DNA from: Papilionanthe hookeriana x Papilionanthe teres
Lineage: Eukaryota > Streptophyta > Magnoliopsida > Asparagales > Orchidaceae
Assembly (NCBI GenBank): GCA_022702705.1
Contig: CM040429.1
Location: 3,650,073-3,714,072, forward strand
Direction: 5' to 3'
Length of the DNA stretch: 64,000 nt
Below, piece after piece: positions 12,435-22,900 of the stretch; the first letter of the stretch is position 1; each line of letters starts with the position of its first letter. The position numbers and the translations under genes are program-made. The notes beneath the pieces were generated by a model. The model saw only the letters and a program-made list of their open reading frames with translations, made no database searches and had not been told where the DNA came from.

Positions 12435-13111
12435 TTTTTTTTTTTTTTTTTGTAATCTTAGCAATTTTCAAATCACCATGAATATATTTGTACGATGACT
12501 TGTATAAAAAAACAATACATTCTTAGCATTCTTTGCATCAACAAGCATCATCAAATTTACCCACAGAACCATATTCTATTGACATGAAAACAGAACTTAA
12601 ATGATGCCAACAAATTTAAATAAAAATAAAATCTACTACCAATCTTAAAAAGTATCATCAACCAGCCCACGCAAGCAGCTTAAGAACTGGTGAATTTTGT
12701 GACAGCCTTGGTTCCTCCAGAAACAGCGTGCTTGGCGACCTCACCAGGAAGAACAAGGCGGACAGAGGTCTGGTTCTCGCGAGATGTAATGGTGGGCTTC
12801 TTGTTGTAGCGAGCGAAGCGAGATGATTCCTGAGCCAACTTCTCGAAGATGTCATTGATGAAGGAATTCATTATGCTGATCGTCTTGCTGGAGATCCCGA
12901 TGTCAAGATGCACCTGCGCCAGAACCTTGAAGATGTAGATTTTGTAGGTTTCAGATCCTTTTTTAGCCTTTTTTTTCTTCTTTTCGCCCGCAACAGCATC
13001 CTTGCCGGACGTTTCTCCGCCTTGAGCTTCTTCGCGGCGGGCTTCTTCTCCGCTGGAGCCTTCTCGGTGTGCTTATCTTCGGCGGGCTTCTTATCCGCGG
13101 GCTTCTTCCGT
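12435..13111 (-). pseudogene. Histone H2B retro-pseudogene with poly(A) tail
   Basis: On the minus strand this encodes nearly all of a plant histone H2B, the core nucleosome protein. The lysine/alanine/proline-rich tail runs 13110-12960, and the histone fold to the VTKFTSS end and TAA stop (12682-12680) is 12959-12680. There is no intron. The ATG and first residues are missing, a one-base frameshift near 13005 separates the KKPAEK-type tail from the SGKDA segment, and conserved positions are changed (QVHLDIG, RENQTS, SGGTK). A 3' UTR-like stretch of about 230 bp follows and ends in 17 T's on the plus strand (12435-12451), i.e. a poly(A) tail. These are signs of a reverse-transcribed mRNA. Both ends are joined directly to copia LTR fragments. 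Confidence 0.85.
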
Positions 13112-13241
13112 GTTATTATTTAAATTTTTTAAAATTCATATTTATATAGGAGATCTAAAACTAAAATAGGATGGTGCCTATTTGTATCCTAAAATTCTTT
13201 CAATATAATTAAAGCTATTAATTGAAATGATTCCTATAACA
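13112..13241 (-). repeat. Partial 3' LTR of the deleted copia element
   Basis: On the minus strand it starts TGTTATAGG. About 130 bp are present against about 248 bp in the 5' LTR; both an early block and the terminal part are missing. Confidence 0.65.
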
Positions 13242-13766
13242 TGATGGTATAGTGGATGTCGTCTTGAGTTTGCTCGGTAGAACTTGAAAACGCTTGGGAG
13301 GATGGATTTTGGTGAAGATATCAGTTGTTTAGTTAGCAGATGAGATGAGAATTAAAAGTATGGTGCGGGATGGAGCGACGGAGCTGGGAGAAGGTTTCTG
13401 TGATCAGATCATATATGTTAGAGGAAATATCTTTTACTGCTTCCTTTGAACTGTAAAAATCAGGCACAAGAGACGACAAAAGAACACACAGTTTCAAGAA
13501 TCAGCCACGAGAGATAGAAATCATTTGAAATGCTTCCTTTGATTTGTCATCGATCCTTGAAATCAGACAAAAGCGAATGCGAGAGATGAGACCAAATGCA
13601 AGAGACGCAAGAGATAGGACCAGGCAGAAGCGGGAACCAGTCCGAGGAGACGGGGCCAGGCAGAAGCGGACAGAAGGCTTGTTCCTTGAGACAGAAGAGG
13701 AAGCCGATGCCATGAGTGCCGGAGTGAATAGGGTTTGCTGAAGTTGAAACCAACAAGGTTTGCTGA

Positions 13767-13893
13767 AGCGGACTGGGTTTGCCGAAGCCGAAGCCGACGA
13801 TCTCGGGTTTGCCGAAGCCGAAGCCGATGATCTCGGGTTTGCAGAAGACGAAGCCGAAGATCTCGAGTTTGCTGAAGCCGAAGCTGATGATTT
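13767..13893 (-). repeat. 30-bp tandem repeat, about 4 copies
   Basis: Successive units share gatctcgggtttgccgaagc with exactly 30-bp spacing. The array is open in all three minus-strand frames; one frame gives a Ser/Ala-rich repeat. It lies in the leader of the deleted copia element. Confidence 0.9.
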
Positions 13894-14186
13894 GTGAAAG
13901 AGTGTTGAGAAGCCGCAACAGAACCGGAGCATTTCAGCGCTTTCCTTAGCTGACGATGGAATCTGAAGTGAAGTTTGAACAACGAATGATACGGATTGGA
14001 GCGTACGAGATTAGAAGCATATGGCAGGATTTGTATCATATGGCGAGATCTGAATGAGTGAGGGGCTTTTTCGGATGAGCGAATCAAGGAAAAAGAAAAA
14101 AAAATAGTTCCTCCCTTCCTGCAAGGACGGCGGGAAGGGAGTCTTGACGGTCCTCCAATGACTACCGATGGTTCGGGCAAATATTT

Positions 14187-14199
14187 GGCTCTGATACCA
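14187..14199 (-). promoter_or_regulatory. Primer binding site (initiator tRNA-Met)
   Basis: The minus strand reads TGGTATCAGAGCC, a perfect match to the copia consensus. Confidence 0.85.
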
Positions 14200-14447
14200 T
14201 AATAATAAAACGGAATTTTGTATTTCTTCACTTGATTCTAAATACACACTGAATACTGATATTTATATAGGAGATCTAAGACTAAAATAGAAAAGGTGTC
14301 TATTTGCATCTTAAAATTTTTGCTATATAACTAAAGCTATTAATATCAATGATTCCTATAATCAATTAAGGTTATTAATGTCATATCAATGCTATTAATG
14401 TCCAATCAATACTATTAATGATAATGATTCTTATAATGACATTAACA
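14200..14447 (-). repeat. 5' LTR of the deleted copia element
   Basis: On the minus strand it starts TGTTAATGTC and ends just before the primer site. Its part at about 14255-14370 matches the partial 3' LTR at 13130-13241 (shared words tttatataggagatcta and aaagctattaat). The end bordering the primer site lacks a clean CA, so that boundary is approximate. Confidence 0.7.
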
Positions 14448-15038
14448 GTGTTTTTGATATCATAAAGGTAATAACAAATTACCTGAAATATTGCCCTATA
14501 ATGCTTTTCAATATGGCAAGCATGTAGTTTTGTTTTAAGGTACTAATGAAGAATATATTTCGGTCATATACAGTTGGATATGATCCGTAAACAATTATAT
14601 TCATATATCAGACACTTATATTAGGAGTTTTTTATAATTAGGAGCTCTTTTATGTAAATTATTTCCAAATTTCTCTCTTCTGATTTATTTCTTTTAATTG
14701 TACATATATTTCCCTTATTTAAATTTGAAATATTCATTAAGTTACTTGAAAGAGATTGTACAGACTATTATTTATTGGAATGAAAGCAAAGGAAAAAGAC
14801 ATTCAGCCTATTCACTCAAAAATTGATAAATTATACAAATATATAATTTTGGTATAAAATGTAATAAATTATTTTTCTTCTCTTTGAAATTGTATATAAT
14901 TTGAGGTTGAAGGTGACTTCACGTAGGCCACATGCGCTCGAGAGCTGAGTGGGTGAGTTAAAACTTGAAGTATGAAGTATTGTTATTATTATTATATGCA
15001 GAGTTCAATTTATATAAATATAAATATATTTAGGGTTA

Positions 15039-15076
<38 letters not shown>

Positions 15077-15734
15077 AAGTAAATCAGTGTTTGAGGGTTT
15101 ACATTGGATTACTATTCTAGCGTGTGTTGTAGAGAATATATTGTTATGTGGCTTAAGTTACGATCTAATCCTCTCATTAAAGGAGGTATACCGTTAATAC
15201 TTATTTCGAAGTATGCAGGCGACATCATATTTATATGACTAAATTGGTATACTTTTATACCTTTAAGCTATCACGAACTATCCCATGTTTTTATGCTATT
15301 TTGTTGTGCTTGATATCTTTGATTCCCTTTCGTCTCGCTTTAATGTTTTTGCATAAGATCTTGTTAGGTATGACTCAATTATCAGATAAGGTACAGATGC
15401 TGGGGCGGAACGGAGCGAGTCAATAGGGCAGAGTGTAGCGGAAGCATATGTCCAATTGGGGAAGTTTCATTATGTTGGTTGGGGGTGGGGGGCAACGTCC
15501 CTGTAGTACGGTACAAGTGTAATTTTGTAATTACATATTGTACACCAGACTATATATATGTCTATTATAACCTTAAAAGGTGTCTTGTTTAAGAAAGTCG
15601 CCGCTTTGCTCCCGAGAACGTAGACATCTTTGTTGAATCACGTTAAATCTTTGTGCTCTTCTTTTAGATTTGTGTTTTTTGCCTTAAATTTCTCAATCGA
15701 TCTCAAAATCTCACCCATCTAGATATTATTTGAA
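14448..15734. other. Gene-free stretch with LTR-like remnant
   Basis: AT-rich, with an (AT)n run at 15041-15072. From about 15380 to 15700 the sequence turns GC-richer, with a G-run, a tatatgtctattataacc block and a ccgagaacgtagac...cacgttaaatct block. That order resembles the 3' part of a copia-type LTR. No partner LTR or coding remnant was found. Confidence 0.4.
15041..15072. repeat. (TA)n microsatellite
   Basis: About 16 perfect TA units. Confidence 0.9.
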
Positions 15735-16923
15735 TTGGCCTAATGGCCTCATAATCGTTTCCAATTGGTGAACTTCCCAGAAGATCATCCATGTCAGAAG
15801 TGTTCCCACACAAGCTCACGATTATCTCATGAAATTTCAATGACTACACAAACAACCATCTCGATGCACAAGAGTTTGACTTCATTTTACTTAAAAGACT
15901 TCTCAATCTTCCTACTTAAATAACTGACAGCTTCACAAGTATTTTGAACAAATCATCCACTGTGTATATAATTCTAGTTGTGACCCTCATAATTTCTAGA
16001 TGAGTCTCTCATTATGTAGCACTTTTATCAAATCTATGGTTTAAGATGCGGCTCCAACGACATAACACTTTATTATATAGGCCACTTAGTTCTCATCTTC
16101 AAGATGGTGTAATTCTTTGATACAAATTATAATAACCCAAAATTCTCAACAATCGAGTTATTGTCCTCTTTGGCCTAATGGCCTCATGATTTTCTCCCAT
16201 TAGAGCAACTTCTCTCATTATTTTCTCCCATTAGAGCAACTTCTCAGCAAATCACCCATTCAAAAATGTTCTAACACAAAAAACTTTGGAGTTTCTGATG
16301 AAATTTCAATTGTTACATCAAAATGCACATTAATGTTTAAGTGTTTGACTTCATTCTAGTTAAGGATTTCACATATTGAGTTATTTAAGTAACTGACAGC
16401 TTCACAAGTATTTTGAACCAATCATCCACTGTGTATATAATCCTACTTAAGTAATTGACAGCTTCACAAGTATTTTGAACAAATCATCCACTATGTGTAT
16501 ATAATTCTAAATGTGACCCTCGTAATTTCAAGACGAGTCTCTCATCATGTAGCACTTTATCAAATCTATGGTTTAAGATGTGGCTCCAATGACATAACAC
16601 TTTATTATATAGGTCACTTAGTTCTCATCTTCAAGATGGTGTAATTCTTTGATACAAAGTATAATAACCCAATTTCTCATCCATCAATTTATTGTCCTCT
16701 TTGGCCTAATGGCCTCATAATTTTCTCCCATTAGAGCAACTTCTCTCATGATTTTCTCCCATTATAGCAGCTTCTCAGCAAATCACCCATTCAAAAGTGT
16801 TCTAACACAAAAAGCTTTGGAGTTTCTGATGAAATTTCAATTGTTACATCAAAATGCACATTAATGTCTAAGTGTTTGACTTCATTCTAGTTAAGGATTT
16901 CACATATTGAGTTATTTTACCCA
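15735..16923 (-). mobile_element. Tandem TRIM-like array (3 LTRs, 2 internal domains)
   Basis: Two kinds of block alternate. LTR-like blocks, recognised by ggcctaatggcctcat...gaaatttcaa, lie at about 15735-15930, 16126-16385 and 16658-16923. Internal blocks, recognised by cttcaagatggtgtaattctttgatac, end next to the second and third LTR. Each internal block borders the LTR with a degenerate tRNA-Met primer site (16111-16125, 16643-16658; minus strand like TTGTATCAAAG). The lengths (about 260-bp LTRs, about 200-270-bp interiors, no coding) fit a terminal-repeat retrotransposon in miniature, and the LTR-int-LTR-int-LTR order is what unequal recombination produces. Confidence 0.65.
16381..16510. 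repeat. ~62-bp tandem duplication inside the TRIM-like array
   Basis: The block aagta(a)ttgacagcttcacaagt...gtgtatataat occurs twice in a row with few changes. The other internal block (from about 15925) has it once. Confidence 0.85.
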
Positions 16924-18930
16924 TTTACTAGACTAGTGTCTTGTACTAATTATATTTTGCAATGACATTTGTACTTTGGATATAAATTTCACTTTCAATT
17001 ATTGTGAATCACTTCGCATGAGAAAAGTTGTGGCTAACAATATATGGATCTAAAAATCATAGAAAAATTTTCAATAAAAGGGAAAAGAACATATTGATGA
17101 AACGATTTACAAAACAGATACCATAATGTTTCAGAAAGCTCACTTGTATATGAATGTACAAAATTCTTATGAAAGAAAAATCCAACAAAAACCTTTTATT
17201 TTCTTACTTATGATGCCCATAGAAATAAATAAAAATATGCTTAAAATATAATAAAACGTGTGCTACAATCTGGTGAAATCATTTTTTAAATTGGGCATGA
17301 AACAAAACCACTAAAAATTGGCGAATAAATTGAATATTAAATTAAATCTAAGAACTTGAGAAAAATCAATAAGCATAAAAATAAACATGCAAGGTTTGCT
17401 AGATCATAAACTAGGTTTGAAGTGGTGCACTAATATATTATAGTAGCAATTGTTATATGTTCACAGTCGGCTGCCCAAGCGAAGCCTTTGCCATTTTATA
17501 TGGTGTTGAAGAGTAATGCACATATGTCGCCTAATATAGAGAAGAACCGGGTCAATCATTGGATTTGAAATGCCGACCTATACATGTGCTTGACGATGCA
17601 AGTTGATGGCATGTACACAAGTGTATGAATCTTCTTCGGTTTGGCTTTGATTCTTTCTGGGGTTAGCAAGTAGCTTAGGAATTTTCCGGCCTCCCTCTAA
17701 AGGTAATGGATTGAGTATTTTAAAAGTTTCTTTGAAGTAATTTTTATATTATTTTAGTGATATACTTTTTACTAATGTTTGATTGATATAGACTTTAATA
17801 TTTTTCCCTTCTTTAAGCTCAAAGGGCATTACATTATAGTAAAATACTCCCTCCATTGTGATGAATGCAATCTTCTCGGGGACGGCCAGATGCATCTTTA
17901 TTTACTAATAACCTGAGAACGTGTTGAAGAAACTCAAGACGGATGTCTTGTACTTATTATGTACAATGCCTCCTAATTATAGTAGTCGACAGAGACCAGA
18001 AAAACGCTTTATATCATTTAAAATAAATTAATCCCGCAAAAAGACCCGACAGGACTATGTACAATTTCGACTTGGTCACTCGATTCTAATAGTAATGCTG
18101 GAAAGGACAACACCTTTGTGAGATGTCGTGCCCCTTTCAACCATTATTTTACGCTCAAAAGGACAACACACCGTTTGGGCCACACGATCCCAACTTTAAG
18201 CCACTTGATTACGAGTTTGAGCTTCCACTATGCAATATCCAGCGTCGACTGTTGGGCAACTGACTCCTTTGAACTTGTAAATTGCCGGCTGGCCTGATAA
18301 GTGGGGTTTACATCAACTGTTCATACATTGGTCATAGTCTCTTGGCCTTAGGTCGATCGACCTTGGGTGCCTGCTGCCTATCGTGCTTCTCTGACTCTTT
18401 AGCACTTAACAATCATCCTTTGAAGTTTACTTGCTGTGGCCCCTAAACTATATGTAGAAGCTTTTAAGTTGCCCATCTTTATTCGATCAATTCACTTCAC
18501 TTCGTCTCGTCACCATTTTGGAAATGTAAATTTTTTCATTTTCATAAATTTTTCTTACAAAACAATCCAATTCACCTCATATTTTTTTAATATTATTATC
18601 AAAATCTTAATATTATTTGATTTTTTATGAAATTTATTATTTCTGCATTTGAAACTCAAAAGAAATAAAGAAGAAAAACAAAGAAAAACAACAGGACGCA
18701 ACTCACGTAGCATGTTCATTAATCACGTTCCAACTTCGGCCTAACTACCGTAAAAGCCCGTCCGTTCCTAATCGTCCAATTTTCTTGAGAAAATCTATTA
18801 TCACGTTTCAATCAATCCCCACAGCCGTTCCCACCGCATCAGACGGTCTACATTCAACCATGCAGGCAATATAAACCAAAAAGGTACCTCTCCGCGTCGG
18901 CGCCTTCTACTCCGCTCAAGGGGACCATAC
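16924..18930. other. Gene-free stretch upstream of the ALKBH10-like gene
   Basis: No coding family was recognised. A GC-richer segment at about 17830-18420 has no convincing frame. The last part (18700-18930) is a mixed-composition upstream region and may hold the promoter elements of the ALKBH10-like gene. Confidence 0.4.
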
Positions 18931-18936
18931 ACTATC

Positions 18937-18944
18937 CTATAAAA
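18937..18944 (+). promoter_or_regulatory. Candidate TATA box of the ALKBH10-like gene
   Basis: ctataaaa lies about 510 bp before the start codon, in the right strand and context. A CT-run typical of plant 5' leaders follows at 19134-19153. The transcription start is not known; another TATA-like word (aatataaa) is near 18868. Confidence 0.35.
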
Positions 18945-19455
18945 CTCCGCACAATTTTGTTTATGCGTACAATGTCTTAGGCCGTTAGATATTAAAATGG
19001 ACGTTGATTAATTTATGCGTACGGCTATCCCGTGCGGTATACGTGTAAATGAACGCATGACAGGTACAGGGTTTTACCGAGTCCAACGACTTCCCCGAAA
19101 TGCCCCTCTCCGAAGACGAATCTTCCTCCTGGTCCTCTCTCTCTCTCTCTCTCATCAACCTTTGCATTTGAGCGACTCGGAGTAGAGCAGAAACGCGTGC
19201 TCTCAAAGCCATCCATCTCCTCGTAGAAAACCCTAGATCCTCTCTCGATCTTAGCTCCCTTCGATCCAGATCAACTGAATTTCACTTCCCGTTAGCCATT
19301 GCGGGTGATTGCCGGAGCCATCTTGCTTTTTCCGGCTCGATTCGCTGCTCCGATTGCTTGGACGGTTCCTAGTTTTACCTGCATTGTTATTTTTGACTTG
19401 TTTCTGGTATTGAAATAGCGAGATCTGGTGATGAGTTGGAACTGCTGAGCCGTCG

Positions 19456-19972
19456 ATGATGGCTGTGCAACCTGAGAAGATGCATTTCTCTGGCGGTGAG
19501 GCGCTGCCGCAGCGGCAGTGGTTTCCGGACGAGAGGGACGGATTTATATCTTGGCTGAGGAGTGAATTTGCGGCGGCGAATGCGATTATTGATGCGCTGG
19601 TGCATCATATCCGGGTTATGGGTGAGCCTGGGGAGTTCGAGCACGCAATAGGATGCATACAACAGCGGCGATGTAACTGGGCGCCAGTCATTTACATGCA
19701 GCACTACTTCTCTATTGGGGATGTGCTGCTTGCGCTGCACCAGGCTGGGTTGAGGAGGCAGCAGGCACATTTTCAAAAGGAAGGGAAAAAACCGGGCTCA
19801 TTTGTGTATAGGCAGGGTCATCGGTCAGATAGTTTCAGGGAGCATCAAGGCTCGTCGTCTCCGTCTCAAGTGGCTTGTTCGGAGAAGGGAAAGTATAAAT
19901 CGGGATGCGATGATCAGACAATGGGAGGAATGGGTTCGTCAGTGACGGATGATGTTCAAAAGGACGCTGAGG
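19456..19972 (+). CDS. Exon 1 of ALKBH10-like
   Basis: Holds the whole conserved N-terminal domain found before the catalytic core of plant ALKBH10 proteins (about 172 residues). It ends in phase 1 at a GGGTAA donor. The protein after residue 110 is low-complexity and variable, as in the family. Confidence 0.92.
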
Positions 19973-22900
19973 GTAATCACTGCTTTCACTTCGTTTAGTT
20001 TGCCAAATATTCACTCATCCACTGTTAAGTTGAGCAATAGTTGGTGAGTGTCTAATAATTTTTCCTACGCCCATTTTTATATAAGAAACTGTGAAAGGCC
20101 AAACAAATTTTCTCGATCACTTGTTTGATGGTGAGAAGCATGAAGTGAAAGAATCTATTGGATGTGAGGGACGCGAGTGTTACAGCTTGCTCTTGTATTT
20201 CCGCTATTCGTTCTGCTCGTTTTATGATTAGATTCAATTCCCAAATAAAATTTAATTTTTGATAAACGTTATTTGAAGGACTTTTTCCTACAAATCACTT
20301 TTGCTCCATTTTAGTTTACCGTTTATGCTTCACTTTTTTTTTTTTCAGTCATTTTCGTTTGAACTAATGGCAACCTGAATTTTGAGATGAGGTTGAGTTT
20401 TCGATTAATGAATTAAAGATTCTTCAAGCTTCAAGCAATGCCCTATTTGCTTTAGTAGGCTCAATTGAGATAATTGTTTTGCAAGTAATTGGTAAGTATA
20501 TTTATTCCATGTACAATTATTATTTTCATAATCCGGAGCTCTTCCACTTAAACAATAGTCTATAATTCATCAAATCGCTAGGAATATTCTAATAGATATA
20601 GCTGACTCAATTGGGATTCTTGTTTTGCAAGTGATTGGTAAGTACATTAATTTCATAAGTATATCAATTCCATATACAATAATCTGTTATTTTCATAATG
20701 CCAGCCATTACCACTTAAATGATACTGTGAAATTCACCAAATCAGAATGAATAAATTTAAAGTTCTGATGAATGCTGCTTAAAGGACTTTATTATAAAAA
20801 TCATCTTTTGTTTCTTTTTTGTTTGGCTTACTTTTTGTGTTATTTTCGTTTGTAAAGGTGTCAATGAGCTTAACTTGAGCAGACTCTGTGTTTGTTTGTG
20901 TTCGGCTCGTTAATTTTTTTTGTTTTGAAATCGGCTTGTTTTTAAAATGTTTCTTGAATGACATATTCGTGTTCTGCTTGATTCAATTTTTTTTGTTCTT
21001 TAGCTTGTGTTCTGCTCAAAATTAGCTCGATTGATTTAATAAATGATAAATTTTAACATATTAATCTAATAAGTAACATAAAAATCAATATAAAAAGTTC
21101 ATATTAAATATTAGTTTTAATTATTTAATTAATTCGAGCCAAAATATGCTAAACAAGACCACACAAAATTTGTTCGTGTTTGGCTCATTTATAAATCGAG
21201 CTTAAAAAGCTGTTCGTGTTCTTTTTGTTTGCTTAACAAATGAATAGAACACAAGTTGTTCGTGGACAACTAGCTTCTTTGACAGATCTATTTGTTTGAA
21301 TGGCGGCCTTAATAATTGAATATTGAAACGACAGTGAGTGTACTATAAATGCATTTGAGATTCACTAAAATCGCAAGAATAATCTGACAGCTATTGTTGA
21401 CACAAATGAGATTATTTTGCAAGTGATTGGTATACATATTAATTCCATAGACAATATTTTATCATTTTCTTGATTCATAGCCCTTCTGCTTAAACAATAG
21501 TCTGTAATTCACCAAATCACAATGAATAGTCTGAACTTCACCAAATCTCAATGAATAAAATTAAAGTTCCGACGAACGTTGCTTGAATGACTTTTTCATA
21601 CAAATTAATTTTGTCTCATTTTTGTTTACCATTTTACGGTTTCTATTTCGCATCCTTCAGTCATTTTCTTTTGAGCTAATGTTGGCTTCAATGAATGAAT
21701 TTTGAAACGACAATGAGTGTTATATTAATGTATTAAATATTCAACAAGCACAAGTGATATTCTAATAGCTATATTTGTCTCAATTGAGATTATTATTTTG
21801 CAAGTGATTGTAGAATATTAAATTCCATAAATATTAGTTTTTTATTTTTTTAGTCCATAGTTCTTCTGCTTAAATATACATCACTCCCAACTTATGCTGA
21901 TCCTCATGGAACCTATACCTGCAATGATGAACAAAATTAGGAAAATTTTTCCTGATGGCCTCTACATTTATATAGGTCCTAATGTTTTGCATGGAATTGT
22001 TTATACATATGCAGGGACTAATAGTTCTTCTAATTCCGAGACGGATGAAAGACAAAGAAATGATGAAAATTGTGGCAAGTTGGAGCCAGTTGTTGAAAAT
22101 TGCCATGACCAATCCGTGAAAGGTAAGGCTGCTTATTATTGTGGTTAATATGTAGATATTTGTAGAGTTAGAATTTGCGGTGTCAAAATATTTAATAGAA
22201 CAGGTTGAATTCTTTTCTTATTGATGTACAACTATTTAAAGAGCTTTCTTACAGGACCAAACATGGTAGCTAATCTCCCAATTAAGGAGAAATATACAAT
22301 GTAATTAATTACCCAAAAAAAGAAAAATAAATAGAGATTCCTAAGAATATTAATATAATTAATAAACTTCTAAATCTAGTCGACTAACAAATATGGTACG
22401 AGATTATTTGTGATCTTTCAACACTCCCTCAGTTCGGCATTTAAGATGCTCACTCATAGCAGTTTCGTTTACTAAATTCTCGTGTCAGCATTTTGGAAGA
22501 CCTTTTGTTAAGTATATCTCATTGTTGGCTCACGATAGCGTATATATGACATACATATCACACCACCGTTTATCTTCTCCTCGATTGAAATGTTTGTCAA
22601 CTTCTACATGTTTTGTTATATCATGTAGAATCGAGTATGACGAGTAATGTAGATTGCACTGTCATTGTCATAAGAACTTTAATCTAGTCTCAGGTATAGA
22701 ATCTTCAACTCTTCTAAGTCTTTTTATCCATAATACTTCACAGAATACATGTGCCACCGAGCGAAATTCTCGCTTCAAGACTACTCCTCGCCACCACACT
22801 TTGTTTTTTACTTTTCCAGGTAACTGCATTTCCACCAACAAAGCGTACAGTACTCGAGGTGGATTGTCTCATCATTTACATCTCCCGCCCAATCTGCATC

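Larger units (their letters stand above)
13112..14447 (-). mobile_element. Internally deleted Ty1/copia element
   Basis: Minus-strand order: 5' LTR (14447-14200), a perfect tRNA-Met primer site (14199-14187), a leader with a 30-bp tandem repeat, then only the tail of RNase H (about 13330-13245, with a DIFTK motif and a RFQVLPSKL-like end), then a partial 3' LTR (13241-13112). Almost all of gag and pol is missing, so it could move only with help from another copy. The 3' LTR stops abruptly at the H2B pseudogene. Confidence 0.8.

Noticed and set aside
13501..14231. Overlapping minus-strand frames of 123-222 codons
   Set aside because: All three frames are open because of the 30-bp tandem repeat in a retrotransposon leader; none has a recognisable domain.
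15771..16832. Functional 5S rRNA genes
   Set aside because: Resemblance is partial (two boxes with changed spacing) and lies inside LTR-like repeats; no complete 120-base 5S sequence is present.
21894..22014. Separate small gene starting at 21894
   Set aside because: The frame simply continues into exon 2 of the ALKBH10-like gene; no independent family match. Kept only as a possible alternative exon extension.
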